Part shown: positions 1-6,607 of the stretch, one piece after another
Numbering within the stretch: position 1 is the stretch's first letter
Layout: every line of letters begins with the position of its first letter
Assembly: GCA_030837935.1 (NCBI GenBank)
Contig: JAUQXU010000190.1
Location: forward strand, 1-17,395
Length of the DNA: 17,395 bases
Direction: 5' to 3'
DNA from: Candidatus Brocadia sp.
GTDB taxonomy: Bacteria > Planctomycetota > Brocadiia > Brocadiales > Brocadiaceae
The notes under the pieces: generated by a model
The model's database searches: none
Told to the model about the DNA's origin: nothing
The model's input: the letters and a program-made list of their open reading frames with translations, nothing else
Made by a program: the position numbers and the translations under genes

Positions 1-1477
1 TGGATGATTGTATCATTACCCTATCCATCAAATGCCTCATAAGAAATATCCCTCGACCAGCTTTATTTGTCAAGTCTTTATAAAACATTACGTCTGGTTT
101 TTTATAATTCCGTACGTCAAATCCACACCCCTGATCATATATCTCTATAATAATTTCGTCTCCCAATTTTAAAAATTTTAACAATATCTCCCCTTTTTCA
201 TCTTTGTTATATGCAAAAGATACCGTATTCAAAACAGCCTCATTGATAGATGTAACAATTTGATGTCGCTTGGAATTATCTACTACAACAGACGATAACT
301 TTTTATCAAATTGTTCTAAAATCTTCCCATAATTATTAATCGGCGTTACAAGGGATATTACCTCCTCCCATGCATCATCCGTCTCACACGTAAGATTTGA
401 AACCATCACAGCAAAATCTTTTTCTTTAACAGGTACTTCCACCCACCTTTCTATCTGAAATTTAATACTTTTTGCTATGTCCTCGCAATCGTCTCTATTC
501 ACATCAGAGATCACATCTTTTACCTTGTCAACACGAATTTTCCCGTTTTCAAGAGCCTTTAACAGCGAGCTACTCTGTATCAATACTAATTTACTACCGG
601 GCATAAAAGATACCGTATTTTCTCTGATCGTTGTCCCCGGAAACATGTTTAATGAACAAGGGTGTGATTCTAACACCCACACTTCTTTGTTAGGCATGCT
701 TAAAAGACTTGTAAGTTCTTCCCCATATAATGAGTAACAAAGAATTTGTCTTTGTTTATCTAAAACAGCACAAAAAAATGTAACAGGAAAACGTTGTAAA
801 ATATTCTTACAAAGATACCGATTAATGTCTCTCAACAAAGAAGCGGGATTTTTACCCGTTTCCGTCATATAGATATAGCGAAAAATCGTCTTAACCATAA
901 CAGCCAAATTATCCTGTCTCACCTCATTTGGGACGCTTCCAAATAGAAACACACTTAAGTTCCCCAATCTAATAAGGTCGTAAAATATATGGTTTGCAGT
1001 TCCTGTCGTATCCTTTGCAAGAAAACATGTCTTCGTTTCTCTGTATGGATTAGCTTCCAAGGCTTTAAATTCTTCGTTATTCTTTGCATCTCCAACATTA
1101 TTATTTGACATCGAAGATTCGTTCAATACTCTATGAATAATATTTTTTATATGTTCAATTTTAAATGGTTTTGTCACAAAATCTGATGTACCGATGTGCA
1201 TGGCCTCGATAACTGTCTCTATTGAACCATAAGCAGTAATAATAATAGACTTAGCATTTGGCCGTATTTTTTTTATCTCGGAAATTAATTGTAATCCACC
1301 CATTGTGGGCATTCTCAAATCACTAATCACCAAATCGTAATTGGCTTTCCTGGCAAATTCCAAAGCTTTAACACCATCGTTGGTATTCTCTACGTCGTAA
1401 CCTTCCTCCGATAGGGCTTCGTGTAAAGCCCATCGTAGTGTTTCTTCGTCATCCACTAATAAAATTTTCTTCCTCAT
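1..1477 (-). CDS. Response regulator with degenerate PP2C domain and RsbW-like kinase domain (partial, 3' end outside window)
   Basis: Reading the minus strand from ATG at 1477 gives 492 open codons that run off the left edge, so the C-terminus is missing. Residues 1-120 form a CheY-like receiver: acidic pair D9-D10, phospho-acceptor D53, T81 and K103 are present. Residues about 155-360 follow the SpoIIE/RsbU PP2C fold (YDLIRLG, then SLLRDINRYL, then FFCAVLD), but the expected GDVSGHG is FGSVPNEV at 180-187, and the AGHNPP, tDG and DD motifs are also gone. Residues about 385-492 are a GHKL anti-sigma-kinase domain with N-box NEAVLNTVSFAY (412-423), G1 DQGCGFD (448-454) and G2 GRGIFLMRHL (474-483). 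In the family such proteins control partner-switching sigma regulation. The dead phosphatase suggests the receiver now regulates the kinase or acts as a scaffold (inference). It lies 98 bp downstream of the sigma-54 activator on the same strand with no obvious terminator between them, and no clear Shine-Dalgarno precedes its ATG. Confidence 0.88.
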   Translation of the reverse strand, partial: MRKKILLVDDEETLRWALHEALSEEGYDVENTNDGVKALEFARKANYDLVISDLRMPTMGGLQLISEIKKIRPNAKSIIITAYGSIETVIEAMHIGTSDFVTKPFKIEHIKNIIHRVLNESSMSNNNVGDAKNNEEFKALEANPYRETKTCFLAKDTTGTANHIFYDLIRLGNLSVFLFGSVPNEVRQDNLAVMVKTIFRYIYMTETGKNPASLLRDINRYLCKNILQRFPVTFFCAVLDKQRQILCYSLYGEELTSLLSMPNKEVWVLESHPCSLNMFPGTTIRENTVSFMPGSKLVLIQSSSLLKALENGKIRVDKVKDVISDVNRDDCEDIAKSIKFQIERWVEVPVKEKDFAVMVSNLTCETDDAWEEVISLVTPINNYGKILEQFDKKLSSVVVDNSKRHQIVTSINEAVLNTVSFAYNKDEKGEILLKFLKLGDEIIIEIYDQGCGFDVRNYKKPDVMFYKDLTNKAGRGIFLMRHLMDRVMIQSS

Positions 1478-1575
1478 GTTTATTTTATATCATTAAGAGT
1501 ACAAAGACAACAAACGTAGACATTTCCCATAATTTTCAATATAAACGCCTAAGTGTCGTTATTTAAATCATCCCA

Positions 1576-2985
1576 TTATAAAGGACTAATACCATATTCT
1601 TTTATCTTATTATATAACGTTGTTCTGTTAATACCTAATATCTTAGCTGCCTCAGTCCTCCGCCATGAAGTCTCGTTGAGAACTCTCTGAATATGTTGTT
1701 TTTCAATATTAGCTAATGAACGGATGTTCATTTCCCCATTGTTTTCTCCGCTAACACTCATGTCATTCATATCATTCTCATTTATGGTAACTTTCTTTCT
1801 TGAATTAAGGGTAACACCTAATTCTGCATGCAATATACCGTTGCTCGCAATCAAAACAGCTCGCTCTATTACATTCTTCAACTCGCGAATATTTCCAGGC
1901 CATGGGTATTCCAAAAGTAATCTTTCCGTCTCTGGCGGTATGTGATAAATATTCTTGTTAAATTCACTATTATACTTATGAATAAAATGTTTTACTAAAA
2001 GTGCGATATCGTCTTTTCTCTCTCTCAATGGAGGAACATAGATTGGCAATACCTTCAATCTATAATAAAGATCTTTTCTAAAATTACCCGATTCCACCTC
2101 TTCTTCTAAATTTCGGTTGGTTGACGCAATGACTCTAACGTCGATTTTGATATCATTAATTCCACCCACTCGCTTAAATTGCCTTTCCTGTAAGATTCTT
2201 AAAAGCTTCGCTTGTAAAGTAACACCCATCTCTCCTATTTCATCCAAAAAAATAGTACCTTTATCTGCCACTTCAAACAAACCAGGCTTACCAGTTGTGG
2301 TTGCTCCAGTAAAAGAGCCCTTTTCATATCCAAATAATTCTGCTTCAAGAAGACTCTCTGTCAAAGCTGCACAATTGATATCAACAAAACGGCCACTTTT
2401 CCGTGAGCTTAAATGATGAATTGCCCTAGCAACAAGCTCCTTTCCTGTCCCACTTTCTCCTTGTATTAACACTGTAGTTGACGGACTTTTTGCCACCTGT
2501 TTAATAAGGCTATAAACCTCTTTCATCTGCTGGCTATTCCCAATAATTGTGCCACCCGGTTCATCAGCAAAAGTCCACTGCTGTGCTCGTAATTCAAGTA
2601 CTTCTCTCCTTAATGCCTGAGTACCCAGGGCCTTTTCAATAACTAATTTTAAGTGCTCAGTCTTGAAAGGCTTTTCCAAGTAATCATACGCACCAATCTT
2701 CATAGCCTCTACCGCAGTGTCAACACTACCAAATCCTGTCATAACAATTATCAAAGCATTAGGGTCTTTTGTTTTTACTTTTTCAAGGAGTTCTATACCA
2801 CCCATATTAGGCAACCTTAAATCCATCAATACTAAGTCTGGCAAGAATTCATTTATCTTTTCCAATGCCTGTTCGCAAGTTTCCGCAACGATCACCTCGT
2901 ACCCTTGCCCCCCCAGAAACTCTTTTATTGAAAACCGAATTGTTTCTTCATCGTCCACAATAAGAATTATTGCCCTCGACGACAT
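1576..2985 (-). CDS. NtrC-family sigma-54-dependent response regulator
   Basis: This is a 469-residue cytoplasmic activator of sigma-54 RNA polymerase in the usual three-part order. The receiver (1-120) has D11-D12, phospho-acceptor D55, T83 and K105. The AAA+ domain (about 147-380) has Walker A GESGTGKE at 176-183, the sigma-54 contact loop as GSFTGA at 223-228 (the common form is GAFTGA), Walker B TIFLDE ending at D248-E249, and the WPGNIREL segment. A Fis-type helix-turn-helix ends the protein (RRTEAAKILGINRTTLYNK). The length is normal for the family. The start is fixed by a run of seven G five bases before the ATG. The gene is followed by the receiver/PP2C/kinase gene and preceded by a 164-bp gap holding a candidate promoter and a strong inverted repeat. 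Its cognate kinase is not identifiable here, and I saw no sigma-54 (-24/-12) site nearby, so its target is unknown. Confidence 0.95.
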   Translation of the reverse strand: MSSRAIILIVDDEETIRFSIKEFLGGQGYEVIVAETCEQALEKINEFLPDLVLMDLRLPNMGGIELLEKVKTKDPNALIIVMTGFGSVDTAVEAMKIGAYDYLEKPFKTEHLKLVIEKALGTQALRREVLELRAQQWTFADEPGGTIIGNSQQMKEVYSLIKQVAKSPSTTVLIQGESGTGKELVARAIHHLSSRKSGRFVDINCAALTESLLEAELFGYEKGSFTGATTTGKPGLFEVADKGTIFLDEIGEMGVTLQAKLLRILQERQFKRVGGINDIKIDVRVIASTNRNLEEEVESGNFRKDLYYRLKVLPIYVPPLRERKDDIALLVKHFIHKYNSEFNKNIYHIPPETERLLLEYPWPGNIRELKNVIERAVLIASNGILHAELGVTLNSRKKVTINENDMNDMSVSGENNGEMNIRSLANIEKQHIQRVLNETSWRRTEAAKILGINRTTLYNKIKEYGISPL

Positions 2986-2990
2986 TTATT

Positions 2991-2997
2991 CCCCCCC
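2991..2997 (-). promoter_or_regulatory. Ribosome binding site of the NtrC-type regulator (seven G)
   Basis: On the minus strand seven consecutive G residues sit five bases before the ATG at 2985, preceded by AAAA. It is an unusually G-rich Shine-Dalgarno in an AT-rich context and decides the start. A homopolymer this long could also vary in length. Confidence 0.7.
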
Positions 2998-3023
2998 TTT
3001 TTACCGAAAACAATCTGCCTGAT

Positions 3024-3053
3024 ATTTTAAATTACTGTTTATTTTTTAACCAA
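3024..3053 (-). promoter_or_regulatory. Candidate sigma-70-type promoter of the NtrC-type regulator
   Basis: On the minus strand TTGGTT and TAAAAT are separated by 18 bases, which places transcription initiation a few bases below 3024 and gives a leader of about 30 bases. The fit is moderate and AT-rich DNA yields such matches by chance. Confidence 0.35.
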
Positions 3054-3072
3054 ACACCTGAAAGGCTACCAC

Positions 3073-3097
3073 AACTTGTTGAATAATTCAACAAGTT
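3073..3097. repeat. Perfect 11-bp inverted repeat, 3-base spacer
   Basis: AACTTGTTGAA, TAA, TTCAACAAGTT form a perfect hairpin or dyad between the TPR gene stop (3150) and the NtrC-type gene start (2985). No T-run follows it in the minus direction, so it is not a canonical terminator. It lies about 20-45 bp upstream of the candidate promoter -35, so an operator or activator site is equally possible. Confidence 0.7.
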
Positions 3098-3149
3098 TAG
3101 TTAGTATATGAGTTTTATTGTTAAAATAGCAAACAATATTCCAGCTCGT

Positions 3150-4343
3150 TTATTTCTCTTTAACGCCTCTTTTAGACTGCAAGCGCTCAATCAACGCTTT
3201 TACCCTCGAACTCTCATCTATATTCTTAGCGTATTTCAGGCAGAGCTGATATTGCTCAATAGCACCTGATAAATCATCGTTAATTTCATATATAGAGGCG
3301 AGATTCAATCGTGTCTCATAGTCGGCTTGATTCAGACGCAATACCTGTTTAAATGCGCGAATAGCCAATTCACCTTTGCCTTCTATTTTATATAATACCC
3401 CCAGTTCTTTATAGTATTTTATATGATTCATGGGATAGAACATGATTGCCCGATTATAAACATCTATTGCATTATTCAACCTCCCCGTATCACGATAGAC
3501 ATTCGCCATTTCATAAAAAGGGTCTATCCCCAACGAGGACAAATACCTGACACCTTCTTCATCGCCAGCAAACAATTTTATTATCTCCTCGCCTTCTTCT
3601 ATCAAGCTATCCCTCATTTCCTGACGTCCCAAATAGTGTGAAAATAAGGCACAATGAATTGGAAGCGACTTCGGCATCTCAGAAGCAATATTTTTTAATC
3701 TATCCGTCATTTCTTCATAGGTCAAAACTCCCTGTTGATAACTGTTTTGTATATAGCCAATTTCCCTTTGTACATTTACACCCTTACAAACGTTTACAAT
3801 CTGATCCGAAAGTTGTTCCGTCAGCTCTGGAATTTTCTCCTCAGATTCACTTTCACCTACCAAAGCGCTTAACGTCTTCTTTGCTTTTACATGAATAACT
3901 TCTATATCGACATGAAATCTATGACCAAACTGGTTAAGAGTCCCTTTAATTGCAAAATCTGCTTTCACCTTTTCTGCAATTTGAATGATTATCTTCTGGT
4001 CAATCTTTGCAAACAAATCAACAACGTTTGCCTTAGGCAGTACAGCTTCTACGTCAACATTATCAATTTTAATAAAATTATAAAGCACGGCCTCTCTCAC
4101 AAACTCATAGGTACGCTCTTGCTCTGTCACTGTAAAATACCCAGAACGAATTAATTCGCTCTGCATTACATCCTCAATTCCCCGAATGAGAATATTTGAA
4201 TCGCAATTGTATTTAAAAGGAAAAATAACGACCGTCGTTTTTTGGCCATTTCCGTAAATAGCGCTCACATTAACAACTAAAAAGGCAACTAATACTGTCA
4301 GCAATTGACGGCATATTTTCCAGTGTATAAGTATCTCTACCAT
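3150..4343 (-). CDS. Exported TPR-repeat protein with TolB/FlgO-like N-terminal domain
   Basis: This is a 397-residue protein whose exact function I do not recognise. A hydrophobic segment at about 14-30 (LLTVLVAFLVVNVSAIYG) looks like a signal peptide or anchor. Residues about 36-185 start with VVIFPF and alternate strands and helices as in the N-terminal domains of TolB, CsgG and FlgO-like envelope proteins, including a KADFAIKGTL segment at 127-136. Residues about 276-375 contain about three tetratricopeptide repeats (DPFYEMANVYRDTGRLNNAI, then YKELGVLYKIEGKGELAIRA, then TRLNLASIYEINDDLSGAIE). A periplasmic or outer-membrane assembly role is inferred. No Shine-Dalgarno precedes the ATG. 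A strong terminator for the upstream operon ends 22 bp before the start, leaving little room for a promoter of its own. Confidence 0.85.
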   Translation of the reverse strand: MVEILIHWKICRQLLTVLVAFLVVNVSAIYGNGQKTTVVIFPFKYNCDSNILIRGIEDVMQSELIRSGYFTVTEQERTYEFVREAVLYNFIKIDNVDVEAVLPKANVVDLFAKIDQKIIIQIAEKVKADFAIKGTLNQFGHRFHVDIEVIHVKAKKTLSALVGESESEEKIPELTEQLSDQIVNVCKGVNVQREIGYIQNSYQQGVLTYEEMTDRLKNIASEMPKSLPIHCALFSHYLGRQEMRDSLIEEGEEIIKLFAGDEEGVRYLSSLGIDPFYEMANVYRDTGRLNNAIDVYNRAIMFYPMNHIKYYKELGVLYKIEGKGELAIRAFKQVLRLNQADYETRLNLASIYEINDDLSGAIEQYQLCLKYAKNIDESSRVKALIERLQSKRGVKEK

Positions 4344-4365
4344 AATTTTTTATTCAAGAAGGTCT

Positions 4366-4421
4366 TTAAAAACAAAAAAGCCTGTTAATTTGTATTTCAA
4401 CACCATACAAACTGACAGGCT
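4366..4421 (-). terminator. Rho-independent terminator after the FlgM-like operon
   Basis: On the minus strand AGCCTGT (4421-4415) pairs with ACAGGCT (4385-4379) and inside it TTTGTAT pairs with ATACAAA (4411-4405 with 4395-4389), separated by a 3x3 internal loop and a 9-base apical loop. The stem is followed at once by TTTTTTGTTTTT. It lies 46 bp after the stop of the Cys-rich gene and 22 bp before the TPR gene, so it may also act as an attenuator for the latter. Confidence 0.85.
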
Positions 4422-4466
4422 CTAAAGTTTTCATGGCCGCCCAATTATTTCAAATAAAGTACAATA

Positions 4467-4670
4467 TTAAAATGCTGAAAAAAATTTACAATTCACACCC
4501 TTCTTATGTATTTTAATACATACTTTTCTCAAGCATTTTGGACATCTACCCTCGTAAGCGGTTTCATCGTTGTTAGCATAAATCCTTGTGTATACTTGAC
4601 AACAATCAAACTTAACCCCTATAAACCGTTTACGTGCTTTTGGAATATCTATTGCCTTGTTATCAAACAT
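4467..4670 (-). CDS. Small Cys-rich (putative zinc-ribbon) protein
   Basis: This is a 67-residue protein of unknown function. It contains C23-C24, a CPKC pair at C43 and C46, then C51 and C61, around a conserved-looking core (FDCCQVYTRIYANNDETAYEG). The spacing of the CC and CxxC pairs suggests one treble-clef or rubredoxin-like metal site. The N-terminus is basic (KARKR). It starts 11 bp after the stop of the FlgM-like gene, and a weak Shine-Dalgarno (AGTAGAG) overlaps that stop, so the two are almost certainly co-transcribed. The operon ends at the terminator at 4366-4421. From memory, similar short proteins with a CC...TAYxGxCPxC pattern occur in planctomycete genomes; a homology search would settle that. 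A role as partner or sensor for the anti-sigma protein is inference. Confidence 0.8.
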   Translation of the reverse strand: MFDNKAIDIPKARKRFIGVKFDCCQVYTRIYANNDETAYEGRCPKCLRKVCIKIHKKGVNCKFFSAF

Positions 4671-4681
4671 AAATTAGCACT

Positions 4682-5008
4682 CTACTTTTTTACAGTAAAA
4701 GCATCTATGACCTTTTCGGCTACCTGTTCAATCACCTCCGGCCTGTCATAGAAACCATCTCGTAATTTTGCTCTAACTTCCTCCATTTTTGCAACTCTAA
4801 CATCCGACATCTCATCCATACGAGTCTTCATATTTGCAATTGTCTGTTCAAGGTTCCGCGCTTCTTTGGAGATATCGACTGAATCAATTTTTTCATACAC
4901 AGAACGTTCTTCTTTTTTCATTTTTATATGTGATTGATCTCCCTCAACATGGCTTGAATTAATAACTTTACCATGTGGGGAAGTATTGGAAACATGTTCT
5001 ATTGTCAT
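4682..5008 (-). CDS. FlgM-like anti-sigma-28 factor domain protein
   Basis: This is a 108-residue, highly charged protein. Residues about 44-106 match the FlgM pattern: SVDISKEA, a helical linker, VRVAKMEEVRAKLRDGFYD and a closing helix VIEQVAEKVIDAF. FlgM proteins bind flagellar sigma-28 (FliA) and hold it inactive until the hook is finished, when FlgM is exported. The N-terminal 40 residues are polar and probably disordered, as in FlgM. The length is close to family size. An AGGAG Shine-Dalgarno lies eight bases before the ATG, and a good sigma-70 promoter (5054-5082) lies upstream. The neighbour is a Cys-rich small protein, not a flagellar gene, so the partner sigma factor cannot be named from the window. 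It could also be a FlgM-fold protein with another partner. Confidence 0.82.
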   Translation of the reverse strand: MTIEHVSNTSPHGKVINSSHVEGDQSHIKMKKEERSVYEKIDSVDISKEARNLEQTIANMKTRMDEMSDVRVAKMEEVRAKLRDGFYDRPEVIEQVAEKVIDAFTVKK

Positions 5009-5053
5009 TTTAAATCTCCTAAAAGATTAAATTAAATTAATTCATCTTTTTAA

Positions 5054-5082
5054 ATAATAAATTGTATTATAAGGTCAGTCAA
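5054..5082 (-). promoter_or_regulatory. Sigma-70-type promoter of the FlgM-like operon
   Basis: On the minus strand TTGACT (5082-5077), 17 bases, TATTAT (5059-5054). The predicted start near 5047 gives a leader of about 40 bases. In that leader AAAAGAT (5050-5044) can pair with ATCTTTT (5027-5021), directly before the AGGAG ribosome site. Confidence 0.55.
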
Positions 5083-5280
5083 CTTATTTCTTCAGAGGTA
5101 CCTGTATAAGCTGATTATTTACTTTGCGGCAAAGAACTTTTCTGCAGAAATAGACCTATTTACTTACAACAAAATAAATACGGATAAACATCCCTATCCG
5201 AGGATGAACCACTATCCAATGTTCCGTTTTAATATATCGGTATATTCTAAAAAAATTTTAATCTTTTTTACATTCCATCA

Positions 5281-5307
5281 TTGAATTAGACATATATATT
5301 ATATACT
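5281..5307 (+). promoter_or_regulatory. Candidate promoter of the CNNM/CBS gene
   Basis: TTGAAT, 15 bases, TATACT. The spacer is two bases short. If used, transcription would begin within about ten bases of the ATG at 5320, giving an almost leaderless mRNA, which fits the lack of a Shine-Dalgarno there. Confidence 0.3.
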
Positions 5308-5319
5308 ATTGACAAACCT

Positions 5320-6367
5320 ATGGAATGGATAATAGTAACTATATTGCTTCTAATTAATAGCTTATTTTCCTGTATTGAAATGGCCTTCGCCTCTACCAAT
5401 GTGCCATTTTTACGAGGCATGGCGTCCAAAGGTAACATTGCAGCTAAAAAATTTATTAGACTAAGGACACATCCAGAAAGAACTTTTGCTGTTATACAAA
5501 TAGTTATTACCTTGATTGGAACATTATCTGCAGCAGTTGGTGGGGTCGAAGTAAAGAAATCAATGCTTCCATATCTCAGTAAACATTTAGGAGTTTCCGG
5601 TACAACTGCCGAAATTTTCGGAATCGCACTTTTTGTCATCCCGTTTAGTTTTTTTACTGTTGTAATTGGAGAACTGGTACCTAAAGCCATTGCAATCCGT
5701 CACCCGGAAGAAGTCTCTTTAGCCTCTAGCCATTTTTTAACGTTTTTGACAAAGGTCGCTACTCCTATTGTCCATGTCCTCGAGTATTCAACGGTAAAAT
5801 TCCTTTCTGTGATAGGTATTCGTCATGTCCCCTCTTCGGAGGAAGGAGTTTCAGAACTGTCTCTTAAATCACTACACCCTTTTCACAGAGATTACATTTT
5901 GAATTTATTTGCGCTGCGTTTCAAAAAAGCATCGGAAGTTATGCTCCCCTTTTCAAAAGTAGTTACGATTCGTAATTCTATGAATAAGGAAGAAATTTTA
6001 AAGATCATCATTGACTGTGGTCACACGAGACTTCCCGTCTTACTCGATGAAGCTGAACCACAAATAATCGGTATTCTTCACACGAAAGAATTTGTAGCTA
6101 TGATGAACACCAAAACAGAATTTTCTCTAAACAACCTGTTCCGTAAAACCTTATTTTGTGGACGATAACGAATCCATTCTGAAGATACTTAAGAATTTCC
6201 AGGGAAATCGTATTCATATGGCTATAGTACGTCAAAATACCAAAACTATCGGTATCGTAACATTGGAAGATATCTTAGAAGAAGTCGTGGGAGAAATCTA
6301 CGATGAAGACGACGATGGAATTGTAAAAAAAATATGGAGTCAACGAGTCAACACAAGAAGATACTAA
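5320..6367 (+). pseudogene. CNNM/CBS membrane protein (CorC/HlyC/TlyC family), frameshifted in CBS2
   Basis: The first frame (5320-6168, 282 residues) holds a CNNM (DUF21) transmembrane domain: helices near 3-23, 55-75, 98-120 and 138-165, the SCIEMAF start motif, and the conserved GELVPK at 117-122. A first CBS domain follows at about 205-275, and the frame then ends abruptly after RKTLFCGR. The second frame (6158-6367) continues the fold exactly with VDDNESILKILKNFQ and GIVTLEDILEEVVGEI, which is CBS2. Removing one T from the TTTT run at 6154-6157 joins them into a 348-residue protein. The family exports or senses Mg2+ and Co2+. The usual C-terminal CorC_HlyC domain is absent, which many members tolerate. 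The break may be a real mutation or a homopolymer sequencing error. Programmed +1 shifting is less likely, as no stop or hungry codon sits at the slip site. Confidence 0.85.
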
Positions 6368-6544
6368 AAAGAGTTTAAAAAGGCAAAGATATGCTTATCC
6401 AAATCTTAAATATTGCAAATGCTTATGTAACTCCTAACTGAACACGTCGGAATAGTTCAAAAACCTGAACAAAATTAAAGTATATCGCAAAGCCTTGCTG
6501 AAAACGGGATTTAACATATCATAAAATATATTTTTAACGAAAAT

Positions 6545-6567
6545 ACAAAAAACACCCTTCTTAAGGG
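6545..6567 (-). terminator. Probable rho-independent terminator of the hybrid histidine kinase
   Basis: On the minus strand CCCTT, AAG, AAGGG is followed by TGTTTTTTG, about 40 bases after the kinase stop. The stem is only five pairs, so termination may be partial. Confidence 0.55.
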
Positions 6568-6607
6568 AACAATTAGGAGTTAAATACGTAAGCATTATGA
6601 CAAAATA

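Larger units (their letters stand above)
5009..5319. other. Divergent intergenic region with a series of short inverted repeats
   Basis: 311 bp without a gene, between the FlgM-like gene (minus) and the CNNM gene (plus). Besides the two candidate promoters it holds CTTTGC-G-GCAAAG (5122-5134), the 12-bp palindrome TTTCTGCAGAAA (5139-5150), CGGATA-N8-TATCCG (5181-5200) and AATATA-N4-TATATT (5231-5246). They may be operators; the AT-rich one could be chance. No ORF, tRNA or longer repeat was seen. Confidence 0.5.

Noticed and set aside
4423..4439. Sigma-28-like TAAAGTTT and GCCG on the plus strand
   Set aside because: The spacer is 5 bases instead of about 11 and no gene follows in that direction.
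5286..5690. Minus-strand open frame of 134 codons
   Set aside because: It is the antisense shadow of the CNNM domain coding sequence.
6154..6160. Programmed +1 frameshift in the CNNM gene
   Set aside because: There is no stop or rare codon at the slip position and no stimulatory structure or upstream Shine-Dalgarno; mutation or sequencing error is simpler.
6391..6426. Two ATGCTTAT direct repeats after the CNNM gene
   Set aside because: Only two 8-bp copies in AT-rich DNA with a 20-base gap; chance is likely.
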